NCBI GenBank assembly: GCA_003152255.1 | Contig: PLZT01000167.1 | Location: 15,719-37,751, forward strand | DNA length: 22,033 nt | Direction of reading: 5' to 3' | Source of the DNA: Methylocystaceae bacterium | Lineage (GTDB): Bacteria; Pseudomonadota; Alphaproteobacteria; Rhizobiales; Beijerinckiaceae | Shown here: piece after piece, positions 6,925 through 14,117 of the stretch | Layout: every line of letters starts with the position of its first letter | How positions within the stretch are numbered: the stretch's first letter is position 1 | Notes under the pieces: generated by a model | Seen by the model: the letters and a program-made list of their open reading frames with translations, nothing else | What the model was told of the DNA's origin: nothing | The model's database searches: none | Translations under genes and position numbers: made by a program

Positions 6925-9030
6925 TCATCGCCACATGCCGCGCATTCTCGCCCCGACATCGACGCGCACGTGCCTGGCGCCTTGCCGCTCGCCCGGTTCA
7001 GCCGTCGCCAGCGGCCATGTCAAGCATTCGAAGTGATGCAGCAGCGTCGCCGGAATGAAGCGCGTTCGCGAGGCGTAGACGTGGCGGTCGCCCTGGGCAT
7101 GCTGGCCATGGGTGAAGAAGCGCTGCGGCGCGACAATGTGCAGACTGTCCTTCGCCCGGGTCATGGCGACATAGAGCAGCCGGCGCTCCTCTTCAATTTC
7201 CGCCGTCGTCCCGGCGCCGAGGTCGGAAGGGATGCAGCCGTCCACGGCGTTGAGGATGAAAACCGATTTCCATTCCTGTCCCTTGGCGGAATGGATCGTG
7301 GACAGGATCAGATAATCCTCGTCGAGCAGCGGCGCGCCGGCCTGATCGCTGGTCGCGTCCGGCGGGTCGAGCGTCAATTCGGTGAGGAAGCGCTCGCGCG
7401 AGGGATAACCCGCCGCGATCTGTTCGAGTTGCAGCAGGTCGGCGAGGCGCGCGGGGGCGTCGTCGTGAATGTTTTCTAGCCGCGGCTCGTACCAGCGCCG
7501 CGCGCACGCGATCTCGGCGGGCCAGCCGGCCTTGCCCGAGCGAAGATGTTGAAGCGTCGCGACGAAGCCGGTCCAGCCGTCGCCCGAGCGCGGCGGCGCC
7601 GGAATCTCCGAAAGAGCCGATATCGGATCGGGTCGCTCGGCCATCAGGTCGAGGGCGCGCCGCGCCGTCGACGGCCCGACGCCCGGCATGAGCTGCATGA
7701 TGCGGAAGCCCGCCACGCGGTCGCGCGGGTTTTGGGCGAAGCGCAGCACCGCCAGCATGTCCTTGACGTGGGCGCTGTCGAGAAATTTCAATCCGCCGAA
7801 CTTGACGAAGGGGATGTTGCTGCGGGTCAGCTCCAGTTCGAGCGGGCCGCTGTGATGCGACGCGCGGAACAGCACCGCCTGCTGTTTGAGGCTCGCGCCG
7901 GTTTCCCGGTTTTCCAGCACACGCTCGACGATGTAGCGGGCCTGATCGGCCTCGTCGCGCACGCTGACGATTCGCGGAAGCTCCGCCGACTGGCGTTCGG
8001 TCCACAGATTCTTGGTGAAACGCTCGCGGGCGAGTTCGATCACCCCATTGGCGGCGGCCAGGATCGGCTGCGTCGAGCGATAGTTGCGATCGAGCGTGAT
8101 GATGTCGGCCGCGGGGCTGAAGGCGTTCGGGAAATCGAGGATGTTGCGGACCGTCGCCGCGCGGAAGGAATAAATCGACTGGGCGTCGTCGCCGACAACC
8201 GTGAGGCCGCGCCCGCCGGGCTTCAACGCCAGCAGGATCGAGGATTGCAGGCGGTTGGTGTCCTGATATTCGTCGACCAGAACATGGTCGAACCTGCCGC
8301 CGATGTCCTCCGCCAGCGCCGGCTCGGCGGCGGTCTGCGCCCAGTAGAGCAGAAGGTCGTCGTAATCGAGAACGTTTTGCGCCTGCTTGGCCTCGACGTA
8401 TGCCGCGAACAAATCGCGCAGCTGCGCCCGCCATCCGGCGCACCAGGGAAAGGCGTCTCGCAGCACCTCTTCAAGCGGCAGTTCGGCGTTGACGGCGCGG
8501 GAATAAATGGCGAGGCAGGTTCCCTTGGTCGGGAACCGGCTCGCCGTCTTGGAGAAGCCAAGTTCGTGGCGGGCGAGGTTCATCAGATCGGCGGAATCTT
8601 CCCGGTCATGGATCGTGAAATTCGGATCGAGTCCGATCTGCTCGGCATAGTCGCGCAAGATTCGCGCGCCAATCCCGTGGAACGTGCCTGCCCACGCGAG
8701 CGCGTCGGTCACGGGCCCGGCGTTCGCTCCCATCGCCTGCGCGCGGATGCGCTCGACGCGGCGCGTCATCTCGGCCGCCGCCCGACGGGAGAAGGTCATC
8801 AGCAGGATTCGGCGGGGATCGGCGCCGTTGACGATCAAATGCGCGACGCGATGGGCGAGCGTGTTCGTCTTGCCGGATCCGGCCCCGGCGATGACGAGAA
8901 GCGGACCCGCCGGCGCGCGCTCCTTCTCCCGCGCGCCATGCTCGACGGCCCGTCGCTGTTGGGGATTGAGTTTCTCCAGATAGGCCAAAGGCGTCGCTTG
9001 CGAATCGGTGGAACGGGAAGAGCGCCCCAC
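6925..9030 (-). CDS. ATP-dependent DNA helicase, UvrD/PcrA/Rep (superfamily 1A)
   Basis: This is a 3'-5' DNA helicase acting in repair or replication restart. From GTG 9028-9030 it has 701 residues, a normal length. SF1 motifs are in order: Q-motif LNPQQRRAV (21-29), Walker A GAGSGKT (49-55), Ia LMTFSRRAAAEM, motif II DEYQDTNRLQ (about 253), III VVGDDAQSIYSFRAA, IV DRNYRSTQPI, V ILSTIHSAKGQEW (about 575) and VI EERRLLYVAMTRAK (about 615). It lacks the basic C-terminal Tudor-like tail of classical UvrD, so the exact subgroup (UvrD, PcrA or a UvrD-like paralogue) is open. The start is weakly supported. The frame stays open upstream past 9400, but ATGs at 9097-9099 and 9121-9123 lack ribosome sites and would overlap the opposite response-regulator gene. 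Confidence 0.92.
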   Translation of the reverse strand: MGRSSRSTDSQATPLAYLEKLNPQQRRAVEHGAREKERAPAGPLLVIAGAGSGKTNTLAHRVAHLIVNGADPRRILLMTFSRRAAAEMTRRVERIRAQAMGANAGPVTDALAWAGTFHGIGARILRDYAEQIGLDPNFTIHDREDSADLMNLARHELGFSKTASRFPTKGTCLAIYSRAVNAELPLEEVLRDAFPWCAGWRAQLRDLFAAYVEAKQAQNVLDYDDLLLYWAQTAAEPALAEDIGGRFDHVLVDEYQDTNRLQSSILLALKPGGRGLTVVGDDAQSIYSFRAATVRNILDFPNAFSPAADIITLDRNYRSTQPILAAANGVIELARERFTKNLWTERQSAELPRIVSVRDEADQARYIVERVLENRETGASLKQQAVLFRASHHSGPLELELTRSNIPFVKFGGLKFLDSAHVKDMLAVLRFAQNPRDRVAGFRIMQLMPGVGPSTARRALDLMAERPDPISALSEIPAPPRSGDGWTGFVATLQHLRSGKAGWPAEIACARRWYEPRLENIHDDAPARLADLLQLEQIAAGYPSRERFLTELTLDPPDATSDQAGAPLLDEDYLILSTIHSAKGQEWKSVFILNAVDGCIPSDLGAGTTAEIEEERRLLYVAMTRAKDSLHIVAPQRFFTHGQHAQGDRHVYASRTRFIPATLLHHFECLTWPLATAEPGERQGARHVRVDVGARMRGMWR

Positions 9031-9064
9031 TGAACCACATTTCTCGTTTTGTTCGCAATAGCCC

Positions 9065-9799
9065 GTGCGAAGCCAAATAGCGCTCGCGCAGCCACGCATA
9101 ATCGAAAAGCAGGTCGCCGCCATAAAGATCGAGACGGATTCCTCCGCGCCCGAGAGCGGGAATCGGGCGAGCGCGCCCGGGCGATTATGGACGATCCCGT
9201 GCATCGAAGACGATCCGGAATGTTCCTCGCTCATCGGGGAAGAATTGAAAGAGCGGGGCTTCGCGGTCGTCGTCGCCCATGACGGCGAGGAAGGGCTTTC
9301 GTTGCTGTTGAATTCAAGCGTGGATTTGGTGCTTTCCGACATCAACATGCCGGGCATGTCGGGGCTCGAACTATTGGAAAAGTTCAAGGAACTGGCTCCG
9401 GACTCGCCGATTCCATTCATCTTCCTGACCGGCCTCGGCGATCGGGAAGACGAGATCGCCGGTAGAATGCTTGGCGCCGACGATTATGTAAGAAAGCCAG
9501 TGGACTTCGAGATTTTGCAAACGATCATCGCCGCGCGCCTGAGGGGCGCGGCGCCATTGGTCCCGGGATCGACGAGCGGCGCGCTGAGCGGTCGGGAGAG
9601 GGAGGCGCTGACCTGGCAAGACGCGAGAGGAAATTTGAATCGCGGCTTGGCGGGGCCAAAGTTCGCCAAGTCCGCTTCGATAAAATCAGTCGGGACGAAG
9701 CTCCTGGGTTGCCGATGGCGGGATGCGAAACCCCAGGAAACGAGCAAGCGAGACTCAAATGAAACAAGTCACCGCGATCATCAAACCGTTCAGACTTAA
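9065..9799 (+). CDS. Response regulator with REC domain and degenerate LuxR-type C-terminus (possible pseudogene)
   Basis: Translation shows a complete receiver domain: IPCIEDDPECSSLIGEELKE with acidic Asp49-Asp50, phospho-acceptor Asp92 in LVLSDINMPGMSG, Thr122 in FLTG and Lys144 in DDYVRKP (numbering from GTG 9065). After a linker, LSGREREALTW (174-184) is the first helix of a LuxR/GerE DNA-binding domain, but the rest of that domain is not readable in frame. The only usual start codon in frame upstream of the REC domain is GTG 9065, which adds about 40 unconvincing residues. An ATG at 9187 is out of frame. The last bases overlap the start of the PII gene. It may be a broken regulator or one that keeps only the receiver. 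The two genes on its left are on the other strand. Confidence 0.6.
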   Translation: MRSQIALAQPRIIEKQVAAIKIETDSSAPESGNRASAPGRLWTIPCIEDDPECSSLIGEELKERGFAVVVAHDGEEGLSLLLNSSVDLVLSDINMPGMSGLELLEKFKELAPDSPIPFIFLTGLGDREDEIAGRMLGADDYVRKPVDFEILQTIIAARLRGAAPLVPGSTSGALSGREREALTWQDARGNLNRGLAGPKFAKSASIKSVGTKLLGCRWRDAKPQETSKRDSNETSHRDHQTVQT

Positions 9800-10097
9800 C
9801 GAAGTGCGGGACGCGCTGAATGCGATCGGCGTCTCCGGCCTCACCGTCACGCAAGTGCAGGGTTATGGACGACAGAGAGGACAAGGCGCGGTCTATCGCG
9901 GCCCGGAATATGAAGTGAAGTTCATTCCCAAACTCAAGGTCGAAGTGCTCGTCGTCGCCGACCAGGCGGAGAAGGTGTTCGAGACGATCTTGAAGGAGGC
10001 TCGAACGGGGCAGCTTGGGGACGGCAAAATTTTCATTCAAGACATCAAGAAAGTCGCGCGTATTCGCACCGGCGAGTTGGATCGCGAAGCCGTCTGA
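9759..10097 (+). CDS. glnB: PII signal-transduction protein (GlnB/GlnK family)
   Basis: This is a trimeric PII protein that senses 2-oxoglutarate and ATP/ADP and controls nitrogen metabolism by binding targets through its T-loop. It has 112 residues from ATG 9759, the family length. It shows the N-terminal signature VTAIIKPFRLNEVRDAL, T-loop region GYGRQRGQGAVYRGPEYEV with Tyr51 (the uridylylation position), B-loop TGQLGDGKIF and C-loop RIRTGE. Two things differ from typical GlnB/GlnK: the T-loop apex reads GQGAV instead of HTEL/HAEL, and YRGPEY has Pro in place of Ala/Ser before the Glu. It is not next to glnA or amtB, so the choice between glnB, glnK and a third paralogue is open. AGGAAA at 9735-9740 is rather far from the start. 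Confidence 0.9.
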   Translation: MKQVTAIIKPFRLNEVRDALNAIGVSGLTVTQVQGYGRQRGQGAVYRGPEYEVKFIPKLKVEVLVVADQAEKVFETILKEARTGQLGDGKIFIQDIKKVARIRTGELDREAV

Positions 10098-10164
10098 GAC
10101 GCGGAAGTTTGGTTGGTGGAGGATGTCGCTAATCCGGAGGAAATTGAGCTGGACGCCGCTTGAA

Positions 10165-10179
10165 AACGCTCCCGGCGTT
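10165..10179 (-). terminator. Weak intrinsic-like terminator after the membrane protein at 10179-10709
   Basis: Read on the minus strand right after the TGA stop, AACGC pairs with GCGTT around a five-base loop and is followed by TTC. Adding a 2-base bulge allows more pairs outward (TTGAA with TTCAA). The position fits a terminator between two convergent genes, but the stem is short and the T-run is weak. Confidence 0.25.
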
Positions 10180-10709
10180 CAAAGAGCGAACCCTGTCGGC
10201 GTCGCGAGATCATCGCGGCTCGCGGTAAAGCCCTCGGCGACGATTTGGACCGAGCCGCCGGCGTCTCCATCGGCGTCGCACGCTCTATTATTTCGAGCGG
10301 CGCATAGCAGCGGCAGGCCGAATAGACCTACGAACCATGCTGAAAGGGCGACGAGTAGATTGCTCCACCAAGGAGTCCCAATGACGAACCCAACCGCCAG
10401 CATAGTAGCCGCGAGCAGATTGCTGGCCTCGGCGAATTTGCGCGCGAACACATAGGCCTCGACAAGCTCTTTCTCATTGGTGAACTCGTCGTCTTCAGTC
10501 GTATTGACCACGAGGAAGCTCTCGCGCTCCGACATCGCAATCATACCGGCGCTCAACGCCGCGACTAAGCATACGATGGTAAGCCACGCATCGTGATAGA
10601 TGACGCCAATGAAAGTCCCGACCACGTCGATAGTAAAAAAGAGTTTAAGAACACGATCCATGCGGCGATGAGCTGCCCGCCAAGCGTCAGTAATCAGAGT
10701 ATCAGTCAT
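10179..10709 (-). CDS. Hypothetical inner-membrane protein with four transmembrane segments
   Basis: The product has 176 residues from ATG 10707-10709 (MTDTLITDAWRAAHRRM). An ATG at 10781 would add 24 residues but has no ribosome site. Hydrophobic segments occur at LKLFFTIDVVGTFIGVIY, AWLTIVCLVAALSAGMIAMS, LLAATMLAVGFVIG and NLLVALSAWFVGLFGLPLLC. Between the second and third lies an acidic stretch (NTTEDDEFTNEKELVE) followed by a likely amphipathic helix, and the C-terminal tail (about 40 residues) is hydrophilic. I recognise no family. It is alone on its strand, convergent with the PII gene and separated by about 320 bases from the next minus-strand gene. Base composition is visibly less G+C-rich than in the flanking genes. 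Confidence 0.7.
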   Translation of the reverse strand: MTDTLITDAWRAAHRRMDRVLKLFFTIDVVGTFIGVIYHDAWLTIVCLVAALSAGMIAMSERESFLVVNTTEDDEFTNEKELVEAYVFARKFAEASNLLAATMLAVGFVIGTPWWSNLLVALSAWFVGLFGLPLLCAARNNRACDADGDAGGSVQIVAEGFTASRDDLATPTGFAL

Positions 10710-11025
10710 CAGCGCGCCTATAGGCGGTCCGGCCAACCTTGCGCCAGAGGTCTGGAGGGTCGGCGGGTTGGCATTGAGCATCTAGAGACGGGAAATTATC
10801 AATTCGGTACTTTTACCTACGCACTGCCGCCGACGGAAGCAGGCACGAAGACAAAGGCGCGGCGTTAGCAATAGCGGTTCGCCTTGCTTCGCTCGCGCCC
10901 GCGCAAAAACGCGCATCGGAGGGGCTCATTCGCGCGCCAGCCCGCGCCACCGAGCAACGCCGCGCTCTGTTCGCGGTCCGATTTACGAGCCTGGTTCGCC
11001 AGGGTCGCTTCAATCTGGAATCGAC
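10710..11025. other. Intergenic stretch without a recognisable gene
   Basis: These 316 bases lie between two minus-strand membrane-protein genes. Short frames exist on both strands, but none has a ribosome site, a plausible start or recognisable protein content. The only structure I noticed is a perfect small hairpin, CCTGG-TTCG-CCAGG (10990-11003), about 22 bases past the stop of the gene ending at 11026. It could stabilise or end that transcript. The promoter of the gene at 10179-10709 should lie in the left part. Confidence 0.4.
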
Positions 11026-11484
11026 TCACTTCGCGAGTTTTTTCCCCGCGATGAATCCTCCAACGAGCGCCAGCGCAAAAAGCTGCATCGGCGAAAGCTC
11101 GCGTCCCAGCCGCATCGCCGCGGCCAACGCCGGTTGGTGCTGTTGGGCGCCAGCCGCGACCAAATGTTGTAGAATCGAATTGATATCCTCGACGGGCGCC
11201 GACGCTGACGCCTTCGCGGCGAGGCGCAACCGGCGGGCGCGCCGACGCGCCATCCCGACAGCCCAGATCGTGATCGCGGTCGCCCCATAGGCCGCGCAGA
11301 CGATCAGCGCGGCGACGACGCGCCCTTGCGACGCCCGGAGATAGGCATAGACGGCGAAAGTGCCAAACCCCAGGCTGATGGCGGCGGACAGCGCCACCAC
11401 CCCCGCGGCGGCGGCGCCGAGAAGGAAATCGCCCAAGCGCCGTTCGGCCGCGGCGCCCAAAAGGCCTGTCAGCCAGCGTATCAT
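11026..11484 (-). CDS. Hypothetical membrane protein, partner of the DUF883 protein
   Basis: The product has 152 residues. ATG 11482-11484 lies only 6 bases after the stop of the DUF883 gene, so the two are translated from one message. Two long hydrophobic segments (FLLGAAAAGVVALSAAISLG with FGTFAVYAYLRA, and VVAALIVCAAYGATAITIWAVG) form a membrane hairpin. Next come the basic cluster ARRRARRLRLAAKA, a hydrophilic middle with a Gln/His-rich patch, and a final hydrophobic segment LSPMQLFALALVGGFIAGKK. The arrangement recalls the YqjD-YqjE pairing in enterobacteria, where a DUF883 protein is followed by a small DUF1469 membrane protein, but the sequence similarity I can judge by eye is only topological. 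Function unknown. Confidence 0.75.
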   Translation of the reverse strand: MIRWLTGLLGAAAERRLGDFLLGAAAAGVVALSAAISLGFGTFAVYAYLRASQGRVVAALIVCAAYGATAITIWAVGMARRRARRLRLAAKASASAPVEDINSILQHLVAAGAQQHQPALAAAMRLGRELSPMQLFALALVGGFIAGKKLAK

Positions 11485-11490
11485 GCGCGA

Positions 11491-11796
11491 TCAGCCACGC
11501 GATCGGCTCATCAGACCGAGACACATTCCCACGCCGAAAGCGATCAACACCGCCGTCAACGGATTGCGCTCGATGCTGGCCTCGATTTCGCCACTCGCCG
11601 CGCGAGTGAGATTGCGCGCCTCGGCGGCCGTATCCGCAACCTTGTCTTTGGCGTCTCCGACGGCCTCGGAGACGCCAACGCCGGCGGCCTGCGTCTGACG
11701 TTGCAACAGTTTGCTGATCGTTTCGGCCAAACGCGCGACATCCTCCCGGATCGCGGCCAAATCCGCGGCGACGTCGCCTTCAGAATTCTTGGACAT
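11491..11796 (-). CDS. DUF883 (YqjD/ElaB-like) membrane-anchored protein
   Basis: The product has 101 residues. ATG 11794-11796 (MSKNSEGDVAADLAAIRED) is favoured because GGAG lies six bases upstream. ATGs at 11802 and 11811 are in frame but have no well-spaced ribosome site. The layout is that of DUF883: a long amphipathic, coiled-coil-prone helix (LAAIREDVARLAETISKLLQ), an Ala-rich helical middle (AVGDAKDKVADTAAEARNLT), and a C-terminal membrane anchor after the conserved RNPLTAVLIAFGVGMCLGLM. In E. coli such proteins are stationary-phase inner-membrane proteins that bind ribosomes. That role is known for the family, not shown here. It is the first gene of a two-gene unit and is divergent from the AI-2E family gene. 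Confidence 0.85.
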   Translation of the reverse strand: MSKNSEGDVAADLAAIREDVARLAETISKLLQRQTQAAGVGVSEAVGDAKDKVADTAAEARNLTRAASGEIEASIERNPLTAVLIAFGVGMCLGLMSRSRG

Positions 11797-11874
11797 GGAC
11801 ATCTCCAACATAACGACGTCGGCGACGTCGAATCTGGCGCCACCCGCGCGTAAAAGTGACACAAATTTAAGCGC

Positions 11875-11902
11875 GTCGAGGATAGTTAGTCGAGGATAGT
11901 TA
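11875..11902. repeat. Perfect 14-bp tandem direct repeat
   Basis: GTCGAGGATAGTTA occurs twice with no gap (11875-11888 and 11889-11902), 79 bp upstream of the DUF883 start and about 150 bp upstream of the AI-2E family gene. It lies in the divergent promoter region and could be a pair of binding sites or a simple duplication. Confidence 0.7.
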
Positions 11903-12053
11903 ACCGCGCCGCTCGGATAATGGAGAATTAGCGCGTCAAAGCAGCCCAGCAAGGCCCGCGTCGACCGGCGCGCCCCAAAGAGGAGTTCGCAGACTTTGCC
12001 TCCGGTTCTTCGGTCGGCCTTGCCTCCATCGCGGTTCGCGCCATCTCCCTGAA

Positions 12054-14117
12054 ATGGTTCCTATCAAATCCTCACGGCTAAACGGCCAGAACATTCAAGG
12101 ATCGGCGCTCACGGGCGTCGTCTTTGGCTGCGTAATCATTGCTTGCCTCTATTTTGGGCGCGAGGTCTTGGTGCCAATCGCGCTCGCGGTGCTCATGAGC
12201 TTCTTGCTCGCCCCACCGGTTCGGCTACTGCAAGGCTGGCGCGTGCCGCGCGGTCTCGCGGTCATCGTTGTAGTGGTCGTCGCGTTCGCGGCGATCTTCA
12301 GCCTGGGTGGGCTGATGGTGGCGGAGGTCAACCAGCTGGCGAGCGACCTACCGCGTTATCAATCGACGTTGCGCGAAAAGATTCAAAGCCTACGCGGCGC
12401 GACGGCCGTGACCGGCACGCTCGAACGCGCTTCAGAGGTGTTGCAAGAATTAAACAGCGACCTCAATATGCCGAAACGCGGCGCTCCGGCGCGCGCTCCT
12501 CCGACGCCCGGGGGCGGGCCTTCCAGCGACGCCATTCAGGTGGAAATAGCGCAACCCAACTCCAGCGCTCTGCAGACGCTTGGGGCCATCATCACGTCAC
12601 TGGTTAGTCCCCTCACCACCAGTGGGATTGTCGTGATCTTCGTAATTTTCATTCTCGCTCAAAGGCAGGATTTGAGGAACCGGCTGGTGCGGCTCGCCGG
12701 CTCCAGGGATATTCAACGCACGACCGCGGCATTTGACGATGCGGCCCAGCGGCTCAGCCGGCTTTTCCTCACTCAAGTCGCGCTCAACGCGGGCTTCGGG
12801 CTCGTAGTGGGCGCGGGGTTGTGGGTCATCGGCGTTCCCAGCGCCCCATTGTGGGGAATGCTGGCGATGATTTTTCGCTTCCTCCCTTACATCGGCCCAG
12901 TCATCTCGGCGATCTTTCCCCTTATCCTCGCGGCGGCGGCCGGGACAGGCTGGGCCATGGTCCTATGGACGGCGGTGTTGTTCGTGATTGTGGAGACTAT
13001 AGCCGGGCAGATCATCGAGCCCTTGGCCTACGGACATAGCTCGGGACTTTCACCGATCGCCGTCATCACCTCCGCCACGTTCTGGACATGGCTCTGGGGA
13101 CCGATCGGATTAATCTTGGCGACGCCGCTGACCATTTGCCTGGTGGTGCTTGGCCGGCATGTGGATCGGCTAGCATTTTTCACCGTGATACTCGGCGACC
13201 AACCGGCGCTCATGCCGGCGGAACTCGTCTATCAACGGATGTTGGCGAGAGATCCAGTCGAGGCGAGCGAGCAAGCGCGAATGTTTTTGAGGGAGAAGTC
13301 GCTGCTCGCGTATTACGAGGATGTTCTGCTTGAAGGTCTCAAGCTTGCCGCGGCCGACGCGGAGCGCGGTTTGCTCGACCCGGAACGGACGCTGCTCATT
13401 CGCGACGCGGTCGCCGATATCGTCGACGACCTCAGCGATCATAAAGACATCCCGAAGCCAGCAGGCGAAGCAGTCGCCGAGGCGCTAACCAACGTGGCGC
13501 GGGAGTCTCCTTCCGAAACGGCGCGCGAACTGGCGGGGCGGGGGCGAACCGGCAAGCTGGTGGTGTGCATTCCAGGTCTCGGCCTTATCGACGAGGCCCT
13601 GGCCATGATACTCACGCAGCTGCTCGAACGAAGGGGAGTCGACGCTCGCGCCGAGGAAGCCGGGGCGTGGTCGAAGTCGCGCGTCGCTTCCCTGGACGTC
13701 AAGGATGTCGCATTGATCTGCCTTTGCTACATGGAGACTCCCAGTCCCGCGCAAATGCACTTCGCCGTTCGCCGTTTACGCCGAAAGGCCCCGGCGGCGA
13801 TCATCCTCGTCGCGCTGCTAGGCGCGACGAGCGCGGTTGATGACGAGGAAGTTGTTCAGGCATTGGTGAAACTCGATCTGATCAAATCCACGCTTCACGC
13901 CACGGTCGAAAGGATTCTCGCGATTACGGCGGAGCCTTCGGAACCCGAAGGTCGCGGCGAGACGGCGGCGCGCAAGACGGGAGATGCTTCGACATCCGAT
14001 AATTCTTTGATAACGACCGACAAAAAACAAATCCTCGACTCAAGCGCCGGCGGCGATAACTTCAAAGGCGAAGCATCGCCTGAAAGCGCGCCTATATTAT
14101 CACCAGACAGCGTGTGA
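12054..14117 (+). CDS. AI-2E family transporter (PerM/UPF0118) with extra C-terminal domain
   Basis: This is a multi-pass inner-membrane protein of the TqsA/YdiK/PerM family, whose members export AI-2 or have ion-linked roles. The substrate here is not known. It has 687 residues, well above the usual ~350-400. The first ~75 residues hold three hydrophobic segments (LTGVVFGCVIIACLYFGREV onward). A periplasm/cytosol loop with a Pro-rich part (PKRGAPARAPPTPGGG) follows. The core includes IIEPLAYGHSSGLSPIAVI and LWGPIGLILATPLTICLVVL, both family hallmarks. After about residue 380 comes a soluble tail. Residues ~500-590 (GKLVVCIPGLGLIDEALAMI, then VALICLCYMETP, AAIILVALLG) look like an alternating beta-alpha Rossmann-type fold resembling B12-binding-like domains. 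ATG 12054 has no obvious ribosome site. The stop overlaps the GTG of the next gene. Confidence 0.88.
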   Translation: MVPIKSSRLNGQNIQGSALTGVVFGCVIIACLYFGREVLVPIALAVLMSFLLAPPVRLLQGWRVPRGLAVIVVVVVAFAAIFSLGGLMVAEVNQLASDLPRYQSTLREKIQSLRGATAVTGTLERASEVLQELNSDLNMPKRGAPARAPPTPGGGPSSDAIQVEIAQPNSSALQTLGAIITSLVSPLTTSGIVVIFVIFILAQRQDLRNRLVRLAGSRDIQRTTAAFDDAAQRLSRLFLTQVALNAGFGLVVGAGLWVIGVPSAPLWGMLAMIFRFLPYIGPVISAIFPLILAAAAGTGWAMVLWTAVLFVIVETIAGQIIEPLAYGHSSGLSPIAVITSATFWTWLWGPIGLILATPLTICLVVLGRHVDRLAFFTVILGDQPALMPAELVYQRMLARDPVEASEQARMFLREKSLLAYYEDVLLEGLKLAAADAERGLLDPERTLLIRDAVADIVDDLSDHKDIPKPAGEAVAEALTNVARESPSETARELAGRGRTGKLVVCIPGLGLIDEALAMILTQLLERRGVDARAEEAGAWSKSRVASLDVKDVALICLCYMETPSPAQMHFAVRRLRRKAPAAIILVALLGATSAVDDEEVVQALVKLDLIKSTLHATVERILAITAEPSEPEGRGETAARKTGDASTSDNSLITTDKKQILDSSAGGDNFKGEASPESAPILSPDSV

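Noticed and set aside
7546..9033. Long plus-strand open frame (495 codons) opposite the helicase
   Set aside because: The minus strand encodes all SF1 helicase motifs there. The plus frame is Arg/Gly/Asp-rich with no recognisable fold, as expected for the antisense of a G+C-rich gene.
9640..9758. A sigma-54 promoter upstream of the PII gene (TTGGC at 9647)
   Set aside because: No TTGC element occurs at the required distance, so the match to the -24/-12 pattern fails.
10865..11524. Minus-strand frame of 219 codons overlapping the membrane protein at 11026-11484
   Set aside because: It is an Arg-rich shadow with no ribosome site. The frame coupled to the DUF883 stop is the credible one.
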